From contig JAJFZO010000413.1 of assembly GCA_021397835.1 (NCBI GenBank), forward strand, positions 193,501 through 257,500: a stretch of 64,000 bases of DNA, written 5' to 3'. Each line of letters begins with the position of its first letter. The first letter of the stretch is position 1. Below, piece after piece: positions 21,688 through 33,300 of this stretch. The notes under the pieces are model-generated. The model was not told where the DNA came from. It saw nothing but the letters and a program-made list of their open reading frames with translations, and did no database searches. A program made the translations under genes and the position numbers. The DNA is from Moringa oleifera (taxonomy: Eukaryota; Streptophyta; Magnoliopsida; Brassicales; Moringaceae).

Positions 21688-24600
21688 CACATAAAAAACC
21701 ATGTATGATATATAATTTGTGCCAAGATACAAACGCATGAAACTCCATTTGAAGTTGTCCCTCAAGTCACCAGTAGTTAGAATTCATTAGATGAAGTAGT
21801 CTTCAAGAAGCAATGTCATCAGACATCAAGCAGTTCCAATCAAGGCTCCACTGGAGTTACTACAGAAATGGAAAATGCAAAGAACTGGTACAATTGAAAT
21901 CTGCAAATGCATTTCTATTGCAACAATATGCAATAATATCAAGCTTATTATCAGGAAATGCAGATCTTCCATCATTTATTAGACTCTAAGCCAAGAGCAA
22001 TCATTATCACTCACAACATAATAAACTTCAACAGGTGAAACACAAGCATTCGCCTGAGTTGAATTTGAGAAATCTAACCTCTTATTCACAGCTTCCAAGA
22101 TTTTATTAACTAGACATAAATTCTCTTTGCCAAAATATTAATCTCATTAATCAAAATAAAGTGAGGTATTATCAACCATTTGTGCAGGCAAGTAAGGTTG
22201 GGGTTGGAAAATTTTTCAATTAAAAAAGGAATGCTAACATCTACCTCTTCAGCAAACTTTATCAAAATGGTAGTCCGAGGTCGTTGCTGCCCTTCAATGG
22301 GTACAAAATGAGCTGTCACAACCGCTGGAAATCCTGCACTATCCAAAACTCCCTTCAAAGGGAAAGAAGTGCCTATAAGAGCTTTCATCTACCAATTTTC
22401 CAGTTAATGCACGTGAAATTTTGCAGCACTTACCCTTACTATTCCAGCAACAAATGCACCACAATTAAACGTCCCCATATCTTTCGGGATTGAAATAAAT
22501 CTATAATTCAGGAAAAACAGAAGTCAGACTTTAAACTAATCAGCCGCAGCTAGGTGTAAAGACTGCTTTATGAATGTCAAAATGGTGAGCAGAATGTAAC
22601 CTGTTTACAAGGAGCTCTTTCTCACTAATCATATATTCATCTTCATGTTCAGTTCCTTTCTCAAGTGAGTCAGCTACCTAACATCATAAGAAAGAGCAAG
22701 TTATAGATAAAATGAGTCGAATCCTTGGATTCCAAACATAAGGAAGTGTTGCTAGCTGCACTGTATATCAAAAAGAAAACTGCTATCCACCTTCCCTTGC
22801 CATTTCTCTTGATGAAGTACTGCTTAGGGATTTTAGGCAGACCTGTTCCAGACATAGGTTATGGACATAGGATATTAAGCAGGGCTGTCATTGAGGACTT
22901 AATTTGTAACCCCTCCATTTAAGTTCTCTAAGATTAGGGTTCAGTTTCCCTTTTGTTTTACTATTTTTTCATTCCCACAAGTAATTCAAGCACCTCACTG
23001 TTTTAGAAGCTTGTTCATGACATTTACACAGACTTAAGATTCTAATATTATCTTAATAATTGAGATCTCTGTTTGGTATGTTATTTTGGGATTTAAAATC
23101 TCTGTTTTGTTGTGTTCTTGCTCCCCCATTATCCATCTTGTTCCACAAGTTCCCTACCCAGCTAATTCTGCTGCATCACCTCTCCAAATGCAAATGCAAA
23201 AGAATGACTATCAGTCATATAAGTCTAGATCATCCAAGATCCATAACAAATTAACTCCATAATAGTTCATCTCTCTTTTCAAACGCCAAATATATGACAT
23301 CTAAAGAAATTCAAGTCTAAGAACAAGAGCCAAAGAACAGTCTTCTTCACAACCTTGTACAAATTATTCTGGAACAGAATAACAGATGATCCATGTAGAA
23401 GACACCCATTCCCAAGAAAAAAAAAAAGTACATTGGTGATTTTGTTCTCACCATGAAAATATGCAGAGCTCTCTACCGATTAGAAATTTGTGCTCTACCA
23501 AATTATAAGTCTCCTTCTAATTATACCAAGAATGCAGAACAAGAGAAATCACAGATCAAAAGGAAAGCAGAAAATAGGATTTGCTCAGCTGAATGCACCC
23601 ACTTTGTTTAACAAAAGGAAATTGAAGAATGGCAACTTTGGACAACTGCATTTAAGATACAATGATGACTGAATTTAATCACTTGCCTTTCCAAATAGTA
23701 CTTTCCACACAGTGCTGTGAACAAAAGACAAAATACCCAGCAAGCGTGTCTCCCTTCGGTTTCCCTGACAAAAAAGAAAAATATGCATTTGTTACATGTG
23801 CCAAATTATGGAGTCTAGATAGATCAAATTACTGCTTGTAAATGAAAAAACTCAATAGATAAATTCAAGATTAATCCATGAGTCTCGAAAATAACTCCAA
23901 TGAATGTACCATACCTTTTCCCTATGGCAAAGAAGCTCTAGAACTCGAGCACCAACAGCATACCCTGCATCCTCCAGCCTGTTCCATTCCCATAAAGAAT
24001 ATTCAAATATTTGACCCAAGAAGAATACTGCTCATGAAAACTGACCAGAAGTCAATCTTCAGCAGCATGCATCTGAGCTCGAACTACAATCATGCAAATT
24101 TCAAATTTCCTATTTCCTCTATTTTTTCCAAAATCAATAGCCGAATTATTTCAATTAGTTTGCACGAAATATGCAGTGGAAAACAGACTTTTTTAAGGTT
24201 ATATTTTCATCACCTGGAACCTAAGAAATACAATTCATCATTTTGCAATTTTAATCTGGTTGAACTTAGTAATGCATTTATTATTTTTCCTACAATAAAA
24301 TTCATGTTGTCAATTTGTTTTCTTCTTCTTCTTCCCGTCCTTGTACAACAAAACAGAATTTGGATACAAAGAATACAAACATGTGCATACTAACAAAAAC
24401 CAATATTGCAAATGAGGTTAATATTGTGAAATGGATAACTTACCTCCGTTCTAGTTCAGCAATATTGTCAACCTGCGTCTGATTGTACTGGACAAGCTCT
24501 GAGAACAAGAATGCGAACGCGCTCAAACTGACCTGCATCAAAAGCCTAACCATCAATCTGACAACAATATTTCGAAAATTTTGACCTCAACTCAAGACTG

Positions 24601-25038
24601 TTCCTATAGTTACCCTCTGATTGTTTGCATAAGAAAAGAAAACAAATCAAAACCACGGATCTCATATTCTCTTTGCTTGGACTATATCGACCTCTGATTT
24701 GTTAGCAACTTAGGAAAAGACAAAGCGAGATCTCAATCAATGGCCCGAAATAACAATTCGATAAGGAACAAAAAAATCAGACAAAATATTGCGAATTACT
24801 CTAATTAAAGAAGGAAAAGTACAAAGATCTAAAATTCCATTTCCCAGCTGAAATAGGAAGAAAGTGGCAGGCATGTAAAGCTTGTTTTACTTCTTTTCCT
24901 CTATATTTTGTCAGCGTCCAAGGTGGAGTTGATAATAGAAGCGAAAAAAATTTAAGAGAGGGATACCTCTTGTTTGCCTTTGCTAAGGGGTTTGTCGAGC
25001 ACATTAGAGTACTGCTTGATCTTCCCCACTCCGATCAT
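20954..25038 (-). CDS. TRAPPC5: TRAPP complex subunit 5 (TRAPPC5/Trs31), eight exons, 195 aa
   Basis: A core subunit of TRAPP, which tethers vesicles and activates Rab GTPases at the Golgi. Exons on the minus strand: 25038-24967, 24532-24444, 23978-23915, 23764-23687, 22677-22601, 22500-22434, 22352-22245, 20986-20954; sum 588 nt. Protein landmarks: [135 protein letters not shown] and a short final exon [10 protein letters not shown]. This is the Bet3/Trs31 fold throughout, and length equals the family norm. Intron 4 (23686-22678) begins GCAAGT. The protein has one extra Tyr after the usual RLG end. Confidence 0.95.
21571..21738. repeat. Direct repeat flanking a TA/AC microsatellite in TRAPPC5 intron 7
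   Basis: TTGTGCCAAGATACAAACGC plus AT occurs at about 21579-21600 and 21717-21738. Between them lie about 116 bp including a TA tract (21644-21678) and an AC tract (21679-21690). Confidence 0.8.
22678..23686 (-). other. GC-AG intron in TRAPPC5
   Basis: Exon 4 ends GGAAAG and the intron opens GCAAGTGA on the minus strand; the acceptor is a TAG before GTAGCTGAC. Apart from the C, the donor matches the consensus perfectly, as usual for real GC-AG introns. The join restores Phe-Gly-Lys-Val-Ala-Asp. Confidence 0.85.
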
Positions 25039-27382
25039 ATTTTCTTATCTATTTTCTGGGGCTTTCTTTCTCTCTCTGGGTTTAGGGAATGGAAAGACGT
25101 TTTTAGTAAAATTTAGAGGCCCCGCCCAAACAAATGTCATGGGCGTGGTTTTATTTTTTTCCTTTCGGGTTGAAGTATAAGCGTACCGGTGGGGTCAGCT
25201 GATTAATACTTAATAATAATAATAACTTTGTATTATTTTAATTTTATATTTTAAAATATTAATTAAATTAATTATATATTTAATATTTTAATTAAAATTA
25301 AAATTTACTTAAAATTAAAAATATTATATGAATAAAAAATTATAAATTTTTGAAATTTATTTAATTATTTTAAAAATATTTTTAATTTTTAATAATTATT
25401 TAAATCAATTTAAATTAAAATATTAACTATACAAAAAGAATAAATTTTTTACAATATTATTGCAAATTAAAATTTTAATGAGGACAAAAATAAATAAATA
25501 AAAAGATAAGAAAGAGAAATTTGTAACTTCCCCCTCTAACTTCACATTTCTTCTGGCTGCCTCTTTCTTCGCATCGATAAAAGAGAGAGAGAGGTGTAGG
25601 GATCAAACAAGAAGCTCAGATTGGCATTCCTTCAGTGTTTGGATCCGATTTTGTTTTTGCCTAAGTAGGCCGCACTTGAAGGAGCTCACTCAATCGTCCA
25701 TTTTCCTTTATTTTTCTTTCTCTTTGTTTTTGTTTGCTTTTTCTCTCTCTCACTCTCGATGTGCTCCATCCAAGGATTTAATTTTGTTTTATTTTTTAAA
25801 GAAAACCCAACCATACCTTTAACACGCATAGGACCGGTCCTAACATTTTGAACATTTGAATCGATTTTTTTTTTGACTTTTTGATTTTTTGATTTTTAAT
25901 TTTTTAAAAAATAATTGTGTGAAAAATATTTAAATTAAAATTATTATTTTTTTACAACTTTTTAAATTATATTTAAATTTATATATGATTATTTAATTTT
26001 TATGATATATTAATTTAGATTCGAGATCTTTTGGGCCTATATCCTAAGTGCTCTTTTTGACTATCGGACCAGGGCTGGGCTTGAACTCATATCAGGAAAA
26101 TATTGTGAAATTTTTATTTTAAAATTTTTGTTAAAAAAAATCATTAATTTAAAAAATATATTTAAAAAAATTGTTAAAATTTTCTCAATTAAATATTTTT
26201 TATTTTATTTTTTTAAAATACAGTTTGATGGACTACAATTTTGATTCATTAATTAATAGGTATTACTTAGATTTTGAGTTTAAAAGAGAAATGTAGATAT
26301 AATGAAAAAATAAATAAAATTTAAACTAGTGAAATTATCTTGCTAACAAGAAAAATCAAACAAATTCAACTCAAGCATTTTATTTGATTTTTTTTAATGA
26401 ATCAGTATTTATTTAAATACATTTTAAAGTTTAAAATTAATTTTTATAGTAAAAATATTATTTATTTAAAAACATTATATTTATAAAATTATGAAATATG
26501 TTTTTTAATAATTATAAAAAAGAACAAAAATAAGATTGAAAGCATGGAATGTTGACCAAAATATAATTTATCAAACTCACTCAAATGAATTCTCTAAGAA
26601 TATATATATAAGGTACCAAGCAGCTCAATTACCCCAATATTATAATCTTTGATCTCGGCTTTAAATTCAGAATAAATTGAAATATATTTCTAAAAGTAAA
26701 ATTTTTATTACCCAAAATTTTGCTTTAAAAATTGTTTTTTAGAGAAAAATGATTTTAAAGATTAAAAATTATAAATAATTATTTAGGAAAAAAATCAAAT
26801 ATAAAAATTAAGATTACATAATAAAATGATAAAATTTAATATTGATATATAAGATAATTACTTAAATAAAACAATGATCAGATTTATATTTAGCTTTAAA
26901 ATCAAATAGTTATGGTTTATAAAAAAGAGAAAATAATTTGAAAAAAAAATGTAAATTTCAAAATTCTCATTTTATCATTGTAAATTCCTAATCCACACTA
27001 CTATTGTTTAAAGGGAATAAACAAAAAGTTCAATTTAGTGTATCAATTAATCAAACTTTGTTTACTTTTTTTTTTTTTTTTGAAATTTAGAATATGCTTT
27101 GAGATATTTCATTTGTTTAATAACAGTTTATAAAAAAATTTAATAAATTAGCATTTAATATTTAATTAGAACAGACGAAGTTCAATTTTGTTTTCCAAGA
27201 GGGCCATTGACTAGAAATAATTACAAAAAAACGAAAAAGAATGCCAAATAAAACCCAAATGAATATATAGCTCAATCGTCTCCCAAACCTCAAAACCCTC
27301 CCCTGCACTCGCCCCCCTCCTCTGTCTAAACTCTTCCTCACAGTCACTCGAGACGATTTCCAAAATTTATCCCCCCTCTCAC
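25039..27382. other. AT-rich intergenic region between the divergent TRAPPC5 and FIP1 genes
   Basis: 25200-25500 and 25850-27130 are extremely AT-rich, dominated by AAATTT/TTAAAA words. 25520-25830 is less AT-rich, with GA and CT runs. The GC-rich spots AGGACCGGTCC (about 25830) and ATCGGACCAGGGC (about 26063) look like ends of an old repeat. No gene recognised. The last 120 bp hold the FIP1 core promoter. Confidence 0.55.
27264..27270 (+). promoter_or_regulatory. Candidate TATA box of FIP1
   Basis: TATATAG about 113 nt upstream of the start codon, followed by C-rich leader sequence. Confidence 0.4.
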
Positions 27383-30300
27383 ATGGAGGACGAAGACGAG
27401 TTCGGGGATCTGTACACAGACGTGCTGAGGCCATTCTCATCACCACCATCATCTGCCGTTCAGCAGCCCCAGCTGCCCACGCGTGCACCTATACATCTCA
27501 ACCGTCCAATCGATCTCAACCTCCAATCTAACACCGACAACGACACCCTCTACGGAGCACCCAACCCCAATTCCACTCATCCCCAGAAAACAACCCTAGA
27601 AACCCTAGCCCATGACTCCAACGCGCTTCGACGAGTCTCCGCCGGCCCCGATTCGATCTCCGCTGACCAAAGACAGGAGGATTCAGCCCTTGGATCAATA
27701 GTGTTTAAGTGCGAGGATGCGAAATTGCCGACTAAGTCATCGAAAGATGCGAGCCTTGAAGAAACTGGCCTTGGCGATAATGATAAAGACGTGAAATTTG
27801 ATATTGAGGAGGGCAATGCTGGAATTGACGATGACCCAATAATCCCTGGCCTTTCGGGTGCTGAAAGTGGAGGCAAATTGGTTCTTGAGTTGGTCGAAAA
27901 TCAGGAGGGCATTGAAGGTTCTAGGAGACTCGTCAACGATAACGATATCCTGAGTGGGGGCAGAGGAGGAGAGGGAGAAGGGGAGGATTGGGATAGTGAC
28001 AGTGAAGACGATTTGCAGATAGTACTGAATGATAACAATCATCATGGTCCGATGGGAATCGAGAGAGGAACAATGGCGGCTAATGATGACGAGGATGAAG
28101 ATGAAGATGGTGACACACTTGTTATTGTGACCAATGGCGATCCAAACCAAGCCGCCGAGGAGCAGGAGTGGGGGGAGGATGTTGGGCAGGCAGCGGATGG
28201 AGAGAGGAAAGAGGCCGGAGAGGCCGGGAAGGCTAGTGGAGGAGGAGCTGCAGTTGCCCCAAAAATTGGGTATAGCAATCATGGGTATCATCCATTTCAT
28301 TCTCAGTTCAAGGTCAGTGTTAATAAGCAGTTGTTGAATAGATTTTGTACTGGGGCAATTTGTTATCCCCTTATGACGATGGAGATATTTAGAGTGTGTT
28401 TTGGATTTGTACTTGTTCTACTTTGTGAATATGAATATGAATATAGTTTATCGTTCAGTGAATTGGCATTAGTTCTTGGGGTATGAATTAGGGTTGTTAA
28501 TATCTGCTTGTTTGTATATTGCTTTTGGAAAATGGACTCAAAGACCGGCCAATGGTGGGAGTTGCTTTCTATAGGTGTGATGGTCTTCCTCAGAGTGATA
28601 TCCTCAGAATAATAATTCTTATGCAAGCCACTGATCATGCTGTAAGAATGCTGGAATTATGTCCCATAATATGGTGCATTCTTCCTGCTGGCTGGAAAAT
28701 TAGTGAGAATTTGTCCAGCATCTTCAACATGCAGAAAGCATAATGGGGAGTTGGATCTGCTAAAAAAAAAAAAAGAAATTTGGGAGTTGAATGAGGAGCA
28801 GTCATGTTCTTTCAACGAGACCTGCTTGATATGCACGCTTTTCTGTTGGATTATGAACTGATGTCTACCAGCATTTTGTAGCAAGGATGAGCAGGCAGAG
28901 AAAAGATGTGTCATTGTTGTATCATGAACCTGCAATAAATTCTTGCTCCATAACAGAATTCAGTATCACCGGTCACCTTTTTTTTTTCCTTCATCTGTAT
29001 TGGAAATGGGAAATCCAATAAATTAGTAGTATGAACTGTGGTCATGTTGGCCGTCCATCAATAATGTCGGCTTCTCCTAGGCTAGTTTGAAGCATTTAGA
29101 TTTCTTTAGACTGTCTTTAAGTTAATATACTATTTTCTTCAGTTGCCTTATTAGAACATATTGACTGCCTTAATGTGCCATTTTAGTTTAAGATTTAAGA
29201 AAGGCAGCATGTTGGCAGGATCAGTGTTTATTGTTTTTAGTTGTCAAACTTTTTTAAGGGAACCAAGAAGGTCTTAATGTGTATTTATGCTGCAATAAAG
29301 TTAACTGAATGTATCTTCTGCATGTTTTATTCTGATTGATTGATTGTATATGTTTCATGCAGCACTAATTCTACGATAGGTTTTCTTTTTTTTTTTTTTT
29401 AAGGATGGACAGTTACCTTTTTGATTGTGAATTATTTATGTATTATTCCTACCAAACCCATGTATTTGCTTGTTTGCTAGTTTATAGGTGCCCTACTTAT
29501 ACTGAAGGAAGAAACTTTGCAGTCTGTAAATTAGACGGGAAATGTTTTCTTTTATTAATTCGGTTTGGATGTTTAACCATGAGGGCCAAGAGGATAAACT
29601 TACTTATCACACTCTTATAGGAAAAACTATGCTTGTTCTCATAATTGTCCTGAATTGTTTTCTTCATAAGTGCAAGCATCAGCACCCAGCTAAACCTTAG
29701 CTTGCTTTATGGGTTGCGTCATAAAGATTAAGGCAATCTAGCTTGTACTCCATAATTTAATGGAACTGATTCATTGTGCGTCTGTGACTTCTGTGATTCC
29801 ATTCTGTACTGCAATATTTTGAAAGCTGTTGATCTGTTACCTGCTCCTATTCTTTATCCTGAAGCATATTTTGTTCAAACACCATAGGGCATTTCCTGCA
29901 CTCTACACCCTCTTAATTATGCTTTTATGTTTTCTATGTAGCTTTTGTTTACAATTTAAGTGCTCTTTGTTTGTTTTTCCATCTCTCTTATTAGCTTGTA
30001 GTTCACTATTATCTAATTCTGTCTATTTCAATGAGTTTTATATGTTGTTGCACATTATAAAACATGTTAATTATCTAGCGAAGTTGATTCTTTTTATTTT
30101 GTTAATTTTTGGCATCGAATGCTTCCATATTGTGAACTGTTTAATGATAAGTTAATATTCTGTAGTTTTACTATGTGTTTTGTGGTGTTGGTGACACAAT
30201 ACAACCAATGATCTTTATCTTGAAATTGCAACAGACACCGGAACTCTTGTATGCCTTTACATAATGCATGGCAAAAGTAAATGTTGTGTGCCAAGAGTTT

Positions 30301-33300
30301 GATCATTTGCCTAAAACCGTAATCACAAAAGGATGCTGTGTTTGCATTTCATTTATTTTTGCCGTTCCTTTATGTTTGCAGTCAAGTCCTGCCACCTCTT
30401 ACTACTTTTTATTAATCATACGGTGTATTTTCTGCTGCATGCAGTATGTAAGACCTGGTGCAGCACCAATTCCTGGAGCAACTGCAACTGGTCCTGGGGG
30501 TGCCTCAGGTCAAATCCGCCCACTTGTCAATATGGCTGGTCGTGGTAGAGGGGACTGGCGTGCACCTGGAATGAAAAATGCTCCTCCCATGCAGAAAGGC
30601 TTCCACCCTGGCTTTGGGACAGCTTGGGGCAACAATATGTCTGGGCGGGGTTTTGGTGGTGGACTGGAGTTTACACTTCCTTCTCACAAGTAATCTTCAG
30701 TTCGCTGCAATGCTGGTTACTAGTTTTGAGTTTCATGAAAGTTCCATGGCTTCTTATCTGTTTATATTTTTATCTTAATTAAACATGGATGATTTTGTTG
30801 TTAGTTTGCATAACATCCAACTGCTGGTAAGATGAATCAGCAATCCTTCATAGTCAGCTGATTAATATGGAATAAAAGAAATCGTTATGATGTTAGTTTG
30901 CTTTTTTGGTTGCCAATATGTCGGTATGCCTTTAAATATTCCTGTCTTCTCTCTTTTCTTTTTTTGGTTTTTGGTGGAGAAATTAGCTTATTCCACTCTG
31001 TTACTGTGTGCATTCTGGTTAACTGATTGTTTCTGTTGCATGGCCCTGAAGAATGACACAGATGGAGAGTTGTTTTTGCATTTTGTCTTTCTGATGAAAA
31101 GATAACTGCTTGGCCATGTAATCCCCCCCCCCCCCCCCCCCCCCCCCCCCAACCCCCCTCCCCCAAAATATATTTTGTCTGCTTAAGATACAACCTGTTT
31201 GAACCCCGTCTGGCCTAATTTGGCCTGGGAAAGCACTTACAAGTTGAGAAAATAATGTCTTCTTTCATTATTTTCAATCTATGAATCGCATATTTATTCC
31301 AAATTTGATGTTTGTCCAGGATTGTCCTGTCATTGACAATTTCATTTAAATCATTTGTGTTGGCCTCATGAATCTTTTACGGTGTTTGTGCATGATGCAT
31401 CCTAATTATTGAATTTCTAAAGTATGAATAATGCATGGAATTACTTGGTTGAGAGAAGTTATTTGCTTTGTGCCTTGAAATCTTAAGCTCATTTCCATGT
31501 TTCATTGGGAAGGTGGCTTTTGCTTCAGTCACTATTTGAGCTCCCCTCCTATGATTTCTTGTTCTGAATATGTTTCAGTAGCCGGTTCCGTTTATTGGTA
31601 ATAGGATATAATGTAGGTAACCGTGGATGGTATCTGAACTGTTCTTTAGTTCATTCCTGTCCTTCTGAGATCTGTTGGGTTCTGTTGCCTGTAATTTCTA
31701 TTAGCCGAAGTATCTTGATGACTGGATCGTATACTGTTACCATTTTTGCATTTCATCAACAGAAAATTAAAAAGAAAAAACTCAAGTATCTATAACTGGT
31801 GGGGTTGTCCAAACCAGTAGCCTGGGTCTAGAATCAGGAATTAGCGGAAGTAAAAAAATAATAAACTCTAGTTTTGATTCTTAACAATTTTAGTAATTTC
31901 TTTTATTTATTTATTTACTGTTTTCACGTTTGGCTGGTGAAAGCACTCAACAATAGATTTGGTAACTTGTTTCTGTTTTTTATTCTCCAAAAGAAAAACA
32001 TGTTTCAACAAGTTGTGAGCAAAAATTTTTTATATATTTATATTTTCCTGCTAGTGCAGCAAATTGCTTGTTGGAGGATGTGTTTCAGCGTGTCTCTCAC
32101 TGTACTGTGATTTCTAGTACTTTAATAGTTAGCATAAACTTTTTGTACTTCCAAGTATTCCTCACCAGTATTTGTTTGGATTCTATGATTTTCAGGACTA
32201 TATTTGACGTTGACATTGACGGTTTTGAGGAAAAGCCGTGGAAATATCAGGGTGTTGATATTTCAGATTTCTTCAACTTTGGTTTGAATGAGGACAGCTG
32301 GAAGGATTATTGCAAACAGCTGGTAACTATGAGCTTTTAATGATATTGTCCACCAGATAAAGGACTAAGAAGGTCATTCTTCAAAATTTTACAGGAACAA
32401 CACCGCTTGGAGACTACCATGCAAAGTAAAATTCGTGTTTATGAAAGTGGGCGAACGGAGCAGGTAATGTGGTGTTTGTGCATCTTCCAAAGTTAATTGT
32501 ATCTATTGTAGAATAGTTTAGTAGATTCATGGATTGATGGGATGGCTTCTCCAAAAGGAACAGGAACATGGGAACATGAGATTTTGATTCTTTTTATTTC
32601 TTTTAGGAGTATGATCCAGATTTGCCCCCAGAATTAGCTGCAGCAACTGGTGTTCAGGATGTTCCAGCTGACAATGCAAATTTTAGGAAGACAGATCTTG
32701 GGCAAAGTGATTTAACCAAAGTATCTACTCGTGTACGGCCACCATTGGTATGCTTCAACTGCTAATGGTATCTCTACATGCTTAGGGAAGGCCAAAAAGG
32801 GCAGGATTGGGGATTTGATTTTGCATGGAAGGTTTTTTTGGTGAATTTGTACTTGAGACTCGCTGATTTAATTTATTGTCTGACAGCCAACTGGAAGAGC
32901 AATACAGGTGGAAGGTGGTTATGGGGAACGTCTTCCATCCATTGATACTCGACCTCCTCGGATCCGTGATTCTGATTCAGTTATTGAGGTTGCTGTCAAA
33001 CCTGTCTTTGTTTTTTTTTTTTGGATCTGATTTGCACACTGTTTATGTGCTGACAGTTTAACTGGAGGTTTGTGTTACAGATTGTCTTGCAGGACTCTTT
33101 TGATGGTGCTTCTTCCACTGGAAATAATGTGCTGGATCAAAAGGGCAATGATGTTCCAAGAGAGGCTCTTAGAGGAGACAATGTAGCTGTCAATGATGTT
33201 GGATCAGTAAATACTGAATATTTTGATGGTCTTCCTGACACTTATGATGTTAGAAAGAGGGAGCTGGTTGAAAGGAAGCCATTTATGCACTCCGTTCATG

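Noticed and set aside
25038..27383. Shared bidirectional promoter for TRAPPC5 and FIP1
   Set aside because: The start codons are 2.3 kb apart with long AT-rich DNA between, and FIP1 has its own TATA candidate.
27737..28300. 187-codon minus-strand frame over FIP1 exon 1
   Set aside because: It is antisense to an acidic low-complexity coding region; its hydrophobic runs mirror GAT/GAA codons.
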